Shown piece by piece: positions 18,338 through 26,401 of a stretch of DNA of 44,898 bases. Under the pieces are notes generated by a model. It did not search any database. It was given only the letters and a program-made list of their open reading frames with translations, and was not told the DNA's origin. Source of the stretch: an uncultured Alphaproteobacteria bacterium. GTDB taxonomy: Bacteria; Pseudomonadota; Alphaproteobacteria; UBA8366; GCA-2717185. Within the stretch, counting starts at the first letter, position 1; every line of letters begins with the position of its first letter. Position numbers and translations under genes: made by a program. The DNA lies in NCBI GenBank assembly GCA_943788635.1, contig CALSRA010000022.1, positions 1 to 44,898 of the forward strand, given 5' to 3'.

Positions 18338-18616
18338 ATGCTCACCTATGAAGACTGCATTGGCCTCTGCGAACTAAGCGAGGCGGAAATCCAAGCCATC
18401 AGCGAGCATGAACATATCCCTGCGATCGTCGCCGCGGAGCTTGGCGCATATCTAGTCCAAACAGCGAAGGGTGAGGCGCGAATTCAGCGGATCATTCTCG
18501 ACGATCTGGAACAGGCCGTCGCCCGGAACGATCTGCACCGGATCGTGGAACTCAAAAGCGTGCTGCGGCATTTCGTCGAAAATCACCCGAAACACGGGGA
18601 ATCCGGAACCGGTTAA
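18338..18616 (+). CDS. Small conserved alphaproteobacterial protein, function unknown
   Basis: This 92-residue acidic, helical protein begins MLTYEDCIGLCELSEAEI. The N-terminal half (TYEDCIGLC, EIQAISEHEHIPAIVAAELG) is a pattern I associate with small uncharacterised proteins found across Rhodospirillales-like genomes; this is memory of a family without a name. It contains two cysteines (Cys7 and Cys11) and a histidine pair that could bind a metal, but this is not shown. The second ATG at 18338 is preferred over 18332, since the AGGAG site sits 6 bases before it. It converges on the methyltransferase gene with a 6-bp gap. Confidence 0.7.
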   Translation: MLTYEDCIGLCELSEAEIQAISEHEHIPAIVAAELGAYLVQTAKGEARIQRIILDDLEQAVARNDLHRIVELKSVLRHFVENHPKHGESGTG

Positions 18617-18622
18617 CGTGAA

Positions 18623-19357
18623 TCAGGCAGCGCCGTTTTTCGTCGCCGACATTGCAATAAAGGCGGCCCCGATCGTTGTCACGCGGCTGAAGGAGTCATC
18701 GAAGCCCGCCAGATAGCGGGCCGCAATCCGGTTTCGTGGAAAATAAACCGCACCCCGGATATCCGTTGGCGACAACCCCGCACCCGTCGCATACCCGCAC
18801 AATTGCCCGGCCGTCCAGGAATGACCCATTTTCCAGAGGCGCGAGCCGAATAACGCCCGCAGATGGCGCTGCAACGCCCATAGGCTCCAGCGTCCCAGCT
18901 CTCCGATGACCAGCCGTCCACCAGGGCGCAGCACGCGTGCCATTTCCGCAAACGCATCGGTGGGATCCTTGACAAAGCACAGGATGGTTTTGGCAACGAC
19001 AATATCGAAGCTGTCATCGTCAAAAGGCAGACGCTGCGCGCGGCCGACCTGGAACATGGCGCCATCCGCTTGTACCACGGCGGCACGCTTCATCGCTGCA
19101 TCAATCATTGCGGGGGACGCATCGACACCGCGTATCCTTGCACCACGTTCCCGCAGAGACATCGCGAAGGTACCATCGCCACAGCCGATATCGAGGACAT
19201 CGCTTCCCTTCGGATCACCGATAAACCGAAACAGAAGGCGGTCTTCAAGGCATTCCGTAATCCCGCCAAGCTCGGAAGCGCGCCATTTCGCGTAAACGTC
19301 CGGCCCGAGATTTGCCGCAATTTCCGCTTTGCATGCCGACGCGGTCCGGTCACTCAT
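18623..19357 (-). CDS. Class I SAM-dependent methyltransferase
   Basis: This 244-residue methyltransferase is of the UbiE/Methyltransf_11 type. SAM-binding motif I is VLDIGCGDGTFAMSL, the acidic residue of motif II is in RGVDASPAMI, and motif III is PFDDDSFDIVVAKTILCFVKDP with VLRPGGRLVIGELG after it. The C-terminal part (WSLWALQRHLRALFG, FPRNRIAARYLAGFD) would contact the substrate, which is not known. The ATG at 19357 gives MSDRTAS; a GTG at 19369 is also in frame and neither has a strong ribosome site. It lies 36 bp downstream of the stress-protein gene on the same strand, so the two may be co-transcribed. Confidence 0.85.
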   Translation of the reverse strand: MSDRTASACKAEIAANLGPDVYAKWRASELGGITECLEDRLLFRFIGDPKGSDVLDIGCGDGTFAMSLRERGARIRGVDASPAMIDAAMKRAAVVQADGAMFQVGRAQRLPFDDDSFDIVVAKTILCFVKDPTDAFAEMARVLRPGGRLVIGELGRWSLWALQRHLRALFGSRLWKMGHSWTAGQLCGYATGAGLSPTDIRGAVYFPRNRIAARYLAGFDDSFSRVTTIGAAFIAMSATKNGAA

Positions 19358-19393
19358 ATCCGCGGCCACACCACTTCATCAAAACCTTCCAAG

Positions 19394-19963
19394 TCATGGC
19401 GCCGGATCCGGCATGCCGTGCACATGGACATCGTGTGCCGAATGCCCGCTAAGGATATGGACGGCCTTCAGTTCACGCGCTTTGTCCCAGACCCTCACCC
19501 AAAGCAATAGCCCGCCCCGGTCAAGCTGTTCCTGCAAATACTGCGCGTGATGTTCGTCCAGCCAGGACGCAAGCGCCCCGCCAACCAGTCCGCCGGCGCC
19601 CCCTGCCATGGCCCCGCCCACGAGTGCGGCGACGATGGCGCCGCCGCTCGCAACAATCGCACCGGCGGCGGCGACCGCACCGACATAAAACAGGGTACTG
19701 ACAAGCGCGCCTTCCGCCTCGCTGAACGAATGTGACGATACAAAAGCGGCCCGGGGTATCGAGGCATCGTCTTCGGCGTCAGCGACCTTTTCATACATAT
19801 GCCCAAGTTCGTCAGTCACCGTTTCCGCGCCCGCGACGAGGCTGAGTTCGGCCCGGTCAAATCCGGACCGCAGGAGTTCGTCGATCGCTTCTTCAAGTGT
19901 CTCGACATCGTGAAAGACCGCCACGGCCTCGCGTACATTTTTCTGCTGAATTTCTGCCGCCAT
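19394..19963 (-). CDS. General stress protein 17M-like protein with glycine-rich membrane segment
   Basis: This 189-residue protein begins with a heat-induced stress (general stress protein 17M) type domain: a beta strand EAVAVFHDVETLEEAIDELLRSGFDRAELSLV. A central hydrophobic region (about 92-135) follows, with repeated GG/GA steps such as GGAMAGGAGGLVGGALASW, typical of glycine-zipper membrane helices. The C-terminal part ends in a His-rich stretch (SGHSAHDVHVHG). Such proteins are usually small membrane-associated stress proteins in alphaproteobacteria, of unknown mechanism. The histidines could bind metal. Confidence 0.7.
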   Translation of the reverse strand: MAAEIQQKNVREAVAVFHDVETLEEAIDELLRSGFDRAELSLVAGAETVTDELGHMYEKVADAEDDASIPRAAFVSSHSFSEAEGALVSTLFYVGAVAAAGAIVASGGAIVAALVGGAMAGGAGGLVGGALASWLDEHHAQYLQEQLDRGGLLLWVRVWDKARELKAVHILSGHSAHDVHVHGMPDPAP

Positions 19964-20063
19964 GGATTTCCCCTACAGACAAAATTTCCTGCCCGTAAGG
20001 TAAGCTGGCTACACAGGGGCCACTATGACCCAGATCAAGGGCGCAGCAGAACGCTGCCGGGAG

Positions 20064-21269
20064 TCATGCGCCGAATATCTTTTGATAAGCCGCCTGGGTC
20101 ACCTCGCCGCCCTGGTTGATCGGCATGTCTTTCGCCTTTTCCCGCAGCCGCAGGCGATACGCATATTCATGCGGCATCTGCCCATAGGGGTCAGGCGCAC
20201 CCAGTTCCTTCGCGCAATGCGCCGCCCAATCTGCATTCCAGATGAATTCCCGCGCGACGCCCACCAGGTCCGCCTGCCCGCGTTGCAGGATGGCTTCCGC
20301 ATCCTGCGCGGTGGTTATCCCGCCGACCGCTATCGTCATGATATCCGCCTCACGCCGGATGCGTTCCGCGAACCCGGCCTGGAACTGGACGATCCGCGGC
20401 ACCATCGGCATATCGGTATCGCCCGTGATCCCGCCGGACGAACAATCGACCAGATCGATATCCCGTTCCTTCAGCGCCTTGGACAGTTCGACCGTGTCGT
20501 CCAGCCCCCAGATCCCCCCCTTGCCGTCCACACAGGACACCCGGAAGAATACCGGTTTGTCGGCTGGCCAGGCATCGCGTGTCACTTCCGCCACTTCGAG
20601 CGCAAACCGCATGCGCCCCTCAAGGTCGCCGCCATAGGCATCCGTGCGATGGTTGCTGACCGGGGACAGGAACTGATGAATCAAATAGCCGTGCGCGCCG
20701 TGGACCTCAACAATGTCGTATCCGGCGTCCATCGAGCGGCGAACCGATTCCCGCCACGCATCGAGAACCGTTCGGATATCGTCGCGGTCCATTTCCTTCG
20801 GTGTGAACCGGCGCGGCAACTGGTCCAGCGCGCTGGGCGCCAGCCCCTGCCAGGGCGCGAACCCGTCCTTCGCATCCTCATCGGTCAGCGGCCGCCAATC
20901 TTCGGTTGCGCCATGACAGGATGCCTTGCGCCCCGCATGACCAAGCTGAATCGCCGGTACCGCGCCCTGCTGGCGTAGGAAATCGTTGATGCGGCTGTAT
21001 TGCGGGATATGCCGGTCATCCCAGATGCCGGCGCATTCATGGGTCTTGCGGCCCCGTCCCTCGACCGCGGTTTCCTCGCCAAAGATGATACCCGCACCGC
21101 CAAAAGCCAGCCGCCCGAGATGCGCCATCTGCCAGTCGCCCGGTCCGCCATTGACAGAATTGTACTGGCACATCGGCGACACCACGATCCGGTTCTTCGC
21201 GGTAACCCCCCGCAGGCTGATCGGTGTAAACAGTAATGGCGGGACTGAATCGTTTTCTTTTTGTGTCAT
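20064..21269 (-). CDS. NADH:flavin oxidoreductase / old yellow enzyme family
   Basis: This 401-residue FMN enzyme is of the YqjM/NamA-like branch of old yellow enzymes. It is a (beta/alpha)8 barrel that reduces activated C=C bonds with NAD(P)H. It opens LFTPISLRGVTAKNRIVVSPMCQYN, where the MCQY Cys is the one that tunes FMN in this branch. It has GEETAVEGRGRKT, IQLGHAGRKA, the substrate-binding pair HGAHGYLIHQFLSP and NHRTDAYGGDLEGRMRF, and near the end AVGGITT and QADLVGVAREF for phosphate binding. All catalytic parts look intact. ATG 21269 has only a weak GGGG site. Its physiological substrate is unknown. Confidence 0.9.
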   Translation of the reverse strand: MTQKENDSVPPLLFTPISLRGVTAKNRIVVSPMCQYNSVNGGPGDWQMAHLGRLAFGGAGIIFGEETAVEGRGRKTHECAGIWDDRHIPQYSRINDFLRQQGAVPAIQLGHAGRKASCHGATEDWRPLTDEDAKDGFAPWQGLAPSALDQLPRRFTPKEMDRDDIRTVLDAWRESVRRSMDAGYDIVEVHGAHGYLIHQFLSPVSNHRTDAYGGDLEGRMRFALEVAEVTRDAWPADKPVFFRVSCVDGKGGIWGLDDTVELSKALKERDIDLVDCSSGGITGDTDMPMVPRIVQFQAGFAERIRREADIMTIAVGGITTAQDAEAILQRGQADLVGVAREFIWNADWAAHCAKELGAPDPYGQMPHEYAYRLRLREKAKDMPINQGGEVTQAAYQKIFGA

Positions 21270-21398
21270 ATCTACCCCGGAGAATGCGTTCGAACTGGCG
21301 ACAAATTACCAATAATTATCCGCCGCCGCCAGATGGCCACACGGGCCACGCACTGGCCATTCCCGACAACCTGGTCCCGCTGACGGGCAACCCGCGTC

Positions 21399-22175
21399 TT
21401 ATGCCGGGATGATCTCTGGCCGGACCTGGAAATCATTCAGCCCCGAACGATCCTGCCCCCGAAGCAGGAAAAGGGAATTGAGCGCCAGATTGCCGCCACC
21501 GCGATTGACATAATTCTCCCGTGCGATGTCGCGGTCATAGAGCGACGTTGTCGGCATCAGCCGCAGCGTGATGCCGCGCCGGGGCTTCGCGGATGTATTC
21601 CGCTCCGACCCGTGTGCCAGGAAGACATCATGCAACGACATCTGCCCGGCCTCCAGAATAAGGTCCTCGGCGGCACTTTCATCGAATTCGGTCGCTTTCA
21701 GTTCCTGCTGCAGTACGTATTCGGGATTATTCTTCTGCTCATGCGCCATCAGGCGCTTGTCCTTGTGCGATCCCGGGATAAACCGCAGACAGCCATTTTC
21801 AACGGTCGCATCATCAACCGCGATCCATACCGTGCAGGTGGCCAGCGGCCGGATCGGCCAGTATTCGCCATCCTGGTGATATGGCGTTTTCTTGCCGTTC
21901 AGCGCCGGCTTGGCGAAGAAGCTCATATTCCATAGCGCAATGTCCGGCCCAATCAGTTGCTCGGCCATATCCAGGATATTGGGATCGCGGGCATAGTTCA
22001 TGAATGCCATGTCATAGGACAGCAGGGCAGAGCAATTGTCCCGGAAAGCCGGGTAACGTTCCAGCAACCGGTCGTAATCCCGCTTGATACACGCCAGCGT
22101 TTCCGGCGACAGCCGGTAATCCGGCACCACATAACCCTTGTCGTGATATTGCGCGATCTGCGCTTGCGTCAGCAT
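21399..22175 (-). CDS. Phytanoyl-CoA dioxygenase (PhyH) family protein
   Basis: This 258-residue Fe(II)/2-oxoglutarate-dependent oxygenase is of the PhyH family, which hydroxylates small molecules such as phytanoyl-CoA, ectoine or other metabolites. The metal triad is visible as YHQDGEYW (His and Asp) and SLHDVFLAHGSERNTS (distal His); the 2-oxoglutarate Arg is in PRRGITLRLMP. The N-terminal KGYVVPDY and ENGCLRFIPGSHK are also family hallmarks. ATG 22175 has a GGAGGCGGAAAA ribosome site, so the longer GTG/ATG frame upstream is rejected. There is no adjacent biosynthetic partner on this strand except the old yellow enzyme 129 bp downstream. Confidence 0.88.
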   Translation of the reverse strand: MLTQAQIAQYHDKGYVVPDYRLSPETLACIKRDYDRLLERYPAFRDNCSALLSYDMAFMNYARDPNILDMAEQLIGPDIALWNMSFFAKPALNGKKTPYHQDGEYWPIRPLATCTVWIAVDDATVENGCLRFIPGSHKDKRLMAHEQKNNPEYVLQQELKATEFDESAAEDLILEAGQMSLHDVFLAHGSERNTSAKPRRGITLRLMPTTSLYDRDIARENYVNRGGGNLALNSLFLLRGQDRSGLNDFQVRPEIIPA

Positions 22176-22377
22176 TTTTCCGCCTCCCTCATATCTGCAC
22201 ATCCCATTCTAGCGCGGGAATGCGAAAAACCGAACAGACGGCGTCCGAACCACGGCAAACACAGAAAAGGCGCCGGAGAACGATAATCCGGCGCCCGTTT
22301 TGGCTAATTCTGTCGCAGCATTTCAGCGCTGCATATATTGCATTGCAGCAATTCCGGAAATGCATGGCTTCCCAAAA

Positions 22378-22557
22378 TTAGAGGATGTCATTCGTCTTTC
22401 GGCCAGCCTGAACACCTTCGCTGACAGCGCCGAAAAAGTTGGCGACGCCCTGCCACAATGACGTGATAACACGATGAAACTCTTCACTTCTGATCTCATG
22501 AGCATTACGAAGAGCCTGTTCGATTTCCTTGTGGTCGATATACTTCACGTCAGTCAT
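22378..22557 (-). CDS. Small helical protein, 59 residues, function unknown
   Basis: This small protein begins MTDVKYIDHKEIEQALRN and is preceded by a perfect ribosome site, AAGGAG seven bases before the ATG, which is strong evidence that it is translated. Residues 8-45 form a helix with alternating acidic and hydrophobic positions (ALRNAHEIRSEEFHRVITSLWQGVANFFG). It resembles small uncharacterised RNA- or membrane-associated proteins of alphaproteobacteria that have this helix followed by an amphipathic SLWQG-type stretch, but I cannot name a family. It stands alone between the PhyH gene and a LysR gene. Confidence 0.6.
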   Translation of the reverse strand: MTDVKYIDHKEIEQALRNAHEIRSEEFHRVITSLWQGVANFFGAVSEGVQAGRKTNDIL

Positions 22558-22697
22558 TTTAAATCTCCTTCTGAACTTGAATTTCCCGGACACCCCTTAG
22601 CGTCCTTTGTTGCATTGCAAAATAATATTTTCTCGTTGATTAACAATCCATGAAGTTTTCAAATGTCTTATGAATTGAAGGCAACAATGGTGCCCGA

Positions 22698-23636
22698 ATG
22701 GAACAGAACAGCGAAATGGCCGTCTACGTCGCCGTTGTGCGCGAAGCGGGGTTTTCCGCGGCCGCGCGCAAGCTGCACCTGACGCCCTCGGCCGTCAGCA
22801 AGCAGATCACCCGGCTGGAAGACAGGCTGGGTGTCCGGCTGCTGAACCGCACGACGCGGCGTTTCAGCATGACCGAAGAAGGCGAAACTTTTTTTCACCG
22901 GGCGGTTTCCATCCTCGCCGATATCGCCGAAACGGAAGCGATGATTTCAAACCGGGGTGGTTCGCCGCGCGGTATCCTGCGCGTCAGCAGTTCAACAACC
23001 TTCGGACGCCTGCAGATTGTGCCGATTTTGCCGGAATTTCTCGCCAGTTACCCGGACATCAAGCTGCAGCTCTCGCTCACGGACACCGTGGTCGACATGG
23101 TGCAGGAAGGGTTCGATGTCGCCATCCGGATCGCGGAACTGAGCGACTCATCGCTGGTTGCACGGCGCCTCGGCGTTGACCGTCGAATCGTCGTTGCCGC
23201 GCCATCCTATGTCGAGAAACACGGCTTGCCGAAACTTCCCGAGGACCTGAGCGAGCACAACTGCCTGATCCTCAGCACGGCGCAGGCGCTCAGCGATTGG
23301 GAATTCTCGCAAGGCGGCGAAACCCGCAAGATCCATGTCGATGGCCCCTTTGAAGCGAATAGCGGCGTCGCCGTGCACGCCGCAACGCTGGCCGGCATCG
23401 GCATTGCCCAACTGGCCTCATACGTGGCGGTGCCCGATCTGAAGGCGGGACGGCTGATATCCTGCCTGGACGAATTCGTCACCACGCAACGGCCAATCTA
23501 CGCGGTCTATCCGCATCGGCGGCACCTGTCACCCAAGGTCCGGGTCTTCGTGAACTTCCTGATCGATCACTTTACCCCGGTGGCACCATGGGGCACCTGG
23601 CCACCGGACGAGCACGACGATAAAGTCGAGCCCTAA
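22698..23636 (+). CDS. LysR-family transcriptional regulator
   Basis: This 312-residue LysR-type regulator has an N-terminal winged helix-turn-helix with AVYVAVVREAGFSAAARKLHLTPSAVSKQITRLEDRLGVRLLNRTTRRFSMTEEG (residues 8-63) and a C-terminal type-2 periplasmic-binding-like effector domain (about 91-295). It belongs to the YafC/DsdC-like subgroup with the phrase RVSSSTTFGRLQIVPILPEFL. Like other LysR proteins it probably controls a nearby gene in response to a small molecule. The VOC gene is convergent (6 bp away), and the small protein is divergent. No effector can be guessed. ATG 22698 has only a weak ribosome site. Confidence 0.9.
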   Translation: MEQNSEMAVYVAVVREAGFSAAARKLHLTPSAVSKQITRLEDRLGVRLLNRTTRRFSMTEEGETFFHRAVSILADIAETEAMISNRGGSPRGILRVSSSTTFGRLQIVPILPEFLASYPDIKLQLSLTDTVVDMVQEGFDVAIRIAELSDSSLVARRLGVDRRIVVAAPSYVEKHGLPKLPEDLSEHNCLILSTAQALSDWEFSQGGETRKIHVDGPFEANSGVAVHAATLAGIGIAQLASYVAVPDLKAGRLISCLDEFVTTQRPIYAVYPHRRHLSPKVRVFVNFLIDHFTPVAPWGTWPPDEHDDKVEP

Positions 23637-23642
23637 CCCAAA

Positions 23643-24032
23643 CTAGGCGGTGCCTTGAAGATAGTCCGCCAGGGCAAAATTCAGTTCCAGCCAGATGTCA
23701 TGCGGGCATTTGACGAAAATCTGATGCAGGCCGATAGCCGGCAGGTTCTGTTCCATGTAATCCGCGCCGTAATCATCCAGACGCGCCTTGGTTCCGGCGT
23801 AATCGGTTGCGCGGAATCCCATATGATCGATCCTGTTGCTGCCTTCTGTCTCCGGCAGGGCACGATTGACGATATGAATCGTCGCGTGCTCGCCGCAATA
23901 GACCCAGCGGACCGGGAAATCGAGATCCGGCGCCGGACCGGGCGCGAAATCCAGCGCATCAATAAAGAACTGCGCCGTGCCTTCGACATCCGGCGTCAAA
24001 ATCGTGAAATGGTCCAGAGCACTGATTGCCAT
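23643..24032 (-). CDS. VOC family (glyoxalase/extradiol dioxygenase-like) protein
   Basis: This 129-residue protein has the vicinal-oxygen-chelate fold, two beta-alpha-beta-beta-beta units. Visible features are ALDHFTILTPDVEGTAQFFIDALDF, with the first metal ligand His8, then WVYCGEHATIHIV, IDHMGFRATDYAG with a second His, and KCPHDIWLELNFAL with the Glu near the end. A GGGAGGAAACAGG ribosome site precedes the ATG. It may be a lyase, isomerase or dioxygenase-like enzyme; it does not look like methylmalonyl-CoA epimerase. It is divergent from the acyl-CoA carboxyltransferase gene 129 bp away. Confidence 0.85.
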   Translation of the reverse strand: MAISALDHFTILTPDVEGTAQFFIDALDFAPGPAPDLDFPVRWVYCGEHATIHIVNRALPETEGSNRIDHMGFRATDYAGTKARLDDYGADYMEQNLPAIGLHQIFVKCPHDIWLELNFALADYLQGTA

Positions 24033-24161
24033 CCTGTTTCCTCCCCGTCACTGCATGGCCCCCGTGGCCGGAAAGCAGAATAGCATATCCCACGGTTCCT
24101 GACGTATGCTTGAAATCTGCACCAACCGCAGCGCCGCACGAAGCAAACAAGGAAAACACGA

Positions 24162-25709
24162 ATGACCTGGCAGCCGGAACTGGACGAACTGAAACGTCGC
24201 GAAGCCTTTGCCGAGGAACTCGGCGGTCCCGAACGGGTCAAGCGCCAGCATGATGGCGGCCGGCTGACAATTCGCGAACGCATCGCGATGCTCGCCGATG
24301 ACGGCAGCTTCCGCGAACTCGGCAAGATTGCCGGCATGGCGGAGTATGACGGCAACAACGATCTTGAAAAACTGACACCGTCCAATTTTGTTTTCGGCCG
24401 CGCCATGGTCGATGGCCGCCGCGTTGTCATCGGTGGCGATGACTTCACAGTTCGCGGCGGTTCCGCCGACGCCACGATCAAGGACAAGCACCTGATGTGC
24501 GAGCGCATGGCTAACGAGCTGCGCCTGCCCCTGCTGCGGCTCGTTGAAGGATCCGGCGGCGGCGGATCGGTCAAGACAATCGAAACCACCGGCCGTGCCA
24601 ATGTGCCCGGCACTGCCGGCTGGGAGACAGTCGTCGCCAATATGGGCACGGTACCGCGTGTCGCGCTGGGGCTGGGCTCGGTCGCAGGGCTGGGTGCGGC
24701 GCATCTCGCGGCGTCACACTACTCGGTGATGCTGAAGGACAAGTCGGCGGTGTTCGTCGCGGGGCCGCCCGTCGTCGAACGCCTGGGTCAGAAACTGACC
24801 AAGAATGAACTGGGCGGTTACAAGATCCAGTTGCGCGCCGGTGCGGTCGATCACGCGGTCAGCACCGAAGAAGAAGCCTTCGAATGCGCCCGGCGTTTTC
24901 TGTCCTATCTGCCGTCCTCAGTCTATGAGTTGCCGCCACGGACGGAATGCAACGACGATCCCAACCGCCGCACCGAATGGCTGATCGACGCCATTCCGCG
25001 CGACATCCGCAAGGTATACAAGATGCGGCCGATCATCGAAGCTGTTGTCGATGAGGGCTCGTTCTTCGAAATGGGCCGGCAATACGGCAAGTCGGTCATC
25101 ACCGGCTTTGCGCGGCTTGATGGCTGGCCGGTCGCGATCATGGCCAGCGACCCCTATTCCTATGGCGGCGGCTGGACAGCCGATACTTGCAGAAAGGTGT
25201 CAAAATTCGTCGACCTGGCGGAAACCTTTCATTTGCCGGTTGCCTATCTGGCAGATTGCCCCGGCTTCCATATCGGCAAGGAAGCGGAGGAAGCCGGCAC
25301 CATCAAGGAAGGCGTTCGCGCGATGCATGCCATGTGGCAGACGACGGTCCCCTGGTGCACGATTGTCATTCGCAACCTGTTCGGTGTTGCCGGCGCCGCG
25401 CATCGCAGCGGCGGGCGATACTGCATGCGCTATGCCTGGCCATCGGGTCGCTGGGGCTCCCTGCCGCTGGAAGGCGGTATCGAAGCCGCCTATCGCGGTG
25501 ACCTGGACGCTGCAGACGACCGCGACGCCAAAATGGCTGAAATCGAGGACCGGCTGGGTAAGCTGCGCTCCCCGTTCCGTTCCGCAGAGGCATTCTGGAT
25601 CGAAGAAATCGTCGACCCGCGGGACACGCGTTCGCTGCTGTGCGATTTCGCCAATACGGCAGCCCCACTGCGTGAAGCCGGACAAAGCTTTCATACCATG
25701 CGGCCCTGA
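24162..25709 (+). CDS. Acyl-CoA carboxylase carboxyltransferase subunit
   Basis: This 515-residue protein belongs to the PccB/MccB/AccD5 family, whose members transfer carboxyl from carboxybiotin to an acyl-CoA. The two crotonase-like halves are visible: N-terminal RLTIRERIAMLADDGSF, VVIGGDDFTVRGGSADATIKDKHLM, LVEGSGGGGSVKTI, and C-terminal ADCPGFHIGKEAEEAGTIKEG with WCTIVIRNLFGVAGAAH, then the SGRWGSLPLEGGIEAAYR stretch near the end that contacts CoA. An AAGGAAAACACGA ribosome site precedes ATG. No biotin carboxylase, biotin carrier or epimerase gene is adjacent, so its partner must be encoded elsewhere. The acyl chain is not identifiable from the sequence. Confidence 0.9.
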   Translation: MTWQPELDELKRREAFAEELGGPERVKRQHDGGRLTIRERIAMLADDGSFRELGKIAGMAEYDGNNDLEKLTPSNFVFGRAMVDGRRVVIGGDDFTVRGGSADATIKDKHLMCERMANELRLPLLRLVEGSGGGGSVKTIETTGRANVPGTAGWETVVANMGTVPRVALGLGSVAGLGAAHLAASHYSVMLKDKSAVFVAGPPVVERLGQKLTKNELGGYKIQLRAGAVDHAVSTEEEAFECARRFLSYLPSSVYELPPRTECNDDPNRRTEWLIDAIPRDIRKVYKMRPIIEAVVDEGSFFEMGRQYGKSVITGFARLDGWPVAIMASDPYSYGGGWTADTCRKVSKFVDLAETFHLPVAYLADCPGFHIGKEAEEAGTIKEGVRAMHAMWQTTVPWCTIVIRNLFGVAGAAHRSGGRYCMRYAWPSGRWGSLPLEGGIEAAYRGDLDAADDRDAKMAEIEDRLGKLRSPFRSAEAFWIEEIVDPRDTRSLLCDFANTAAPLREAGQSFHTMRP

Positions 25710-25799
25710 CCCAGCCTGTAAACAATAAATTAAGCATATCCGTTAACGTGAAATTCATGGAGATTCGACAGTTTGGGGCCGCCACAAAAGGGTCGCCCC

Positions 25800-26264
25800 A
25801 TGAGAATTTCGTGTCCGGATTCAGAAAACCGCCACCAACGATACGCTGAACTTATCGACGCCACGCAGGTACGTCTGATCCGGGGGCGCGTCGTCTACGG
25901 CAGCAATTGCGCCGAGGCCGGCCCCGACGCATCGGCGCTGCTGACGGCGGACCCGATTGGCGAACCTGTCGAACCCGGCGCCTTGCCGCTGGTATTTGCT
26001 CTCAAGCGTCTGGAGCTGTTTCAGCCATGCTGGTCCTGCGAAGGGCATCTCGGCGTGGATGGCGAATTGTGGAAGCTGCCACGAATCTGGTTTTACGCGG
26101 GCTCCCTTGTTGGCGTAAAGCTGCTGGGCGACGGGCTGACAAAGCTGCAAAAAGCCGGGCAATTGCGCGCATCCTGGCGGGTCGTCCTCACCTTTTCCGA
26201 CCCGGACAATGTTGAAAATAAAAAAACCACCCGGCGCGAAGACGTGCCGGGTGGTTGCAGTTAG
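25800..26264 (+). CDS. Hypothetical protein with CWSCEGH motif
   Basis: I do not recognise this 154-residue protein. It starts at ATG 25800 (MRISCPDSENRHQRYAELI); the earlier in-frame ATG at 25773 is possible. It contains CWSCEGHLGVDGELWKLPRIWFYAGS, in which Cys-x2-Cys with a His nearby suggests a zinc- or metal-binding site. The last ~15 codons (KKTTRREDVPGGCS) are encoded by a run of A and a perfect hairpin that is a terminator on the other strand, so the real end may be earlier and the tail an artefact of a missing stop. It is separated from the carboxyltransferase gene by 90 bp and could be co-transcribed. Confidence 0.55.
   Translation: MRISCPDSENRHQRYAELIDATQVRLIRGRVVYGSNCAEAGPDASALLTADPIGEPVEPGALPLVFALKRLELFQPCWSCEGHLGVDGELWKLPRIWFYAGSLVGVKLLGDGLTKLQKAGQLRASWRVVLTFSDPDNVENKKTTRREDVPGGCS
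26218..26256 (-). terminator. Rho-independent terminator, minus strand
   Basis: A perfect 11-bp stem (AACCACCCGGC against GCCGGGTGGTT) closes a 10-base loop and is followed, reading the minus strand, by T7 then more T. It is a textbook intrinsic terminator for leftward transcripts. It sits at the 3' end of a plus-strand ORF, and there is no leftward gene until the IS1380 transposase. It may therefore stop transcripts entering from the right. Confidence 0.6.
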
Positions 26265-26274
26265 AGTTGTGGCG

Positions 26275-26304
26275 TTGATAATAGGATTTATATCCTAATT
26301 AAAT
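26275..26304 (+). promoter_or_regulatory. Possible promoter for the split small gene
   Basis: TTGATA (26275-26280) and TTAAAT (26299-26304) are separated by 18 bp in an AT-rich stretch that contrasts with the GC-rich surroundings, about 48 bp before the start of the small gene at 26352. The -35 matches the sigma-70 consensus in five of six positions; the -10 is poor. Weak evidence. Confidence 0.25.
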
Positions 26305-26401
26305 CTGCATGTCAACAATATTCTTGTTTTGTTCTCGTAAAATCGATACAGATGCCAAGGCGTAAGGATTCTACGCCTACGAATGCCAAGGACACGCTTG
26401 A

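Noticed and set aside
23643..25709. The VOC gene as methylmalonyl-CoA epimerase partner of the carboxyltransferase
   Set aside because: It is divergent from the carboxyltransferase gene, and its sequence does not show the epimerase motifs.
26219..26256. The hairpin as a plus-strand terminator for the CWSCEGH gene
   Set aside because: There is no T tract on the plus strand after the hairpin (TTGCAGTTAG follows), while there is T7 on the minus strand.
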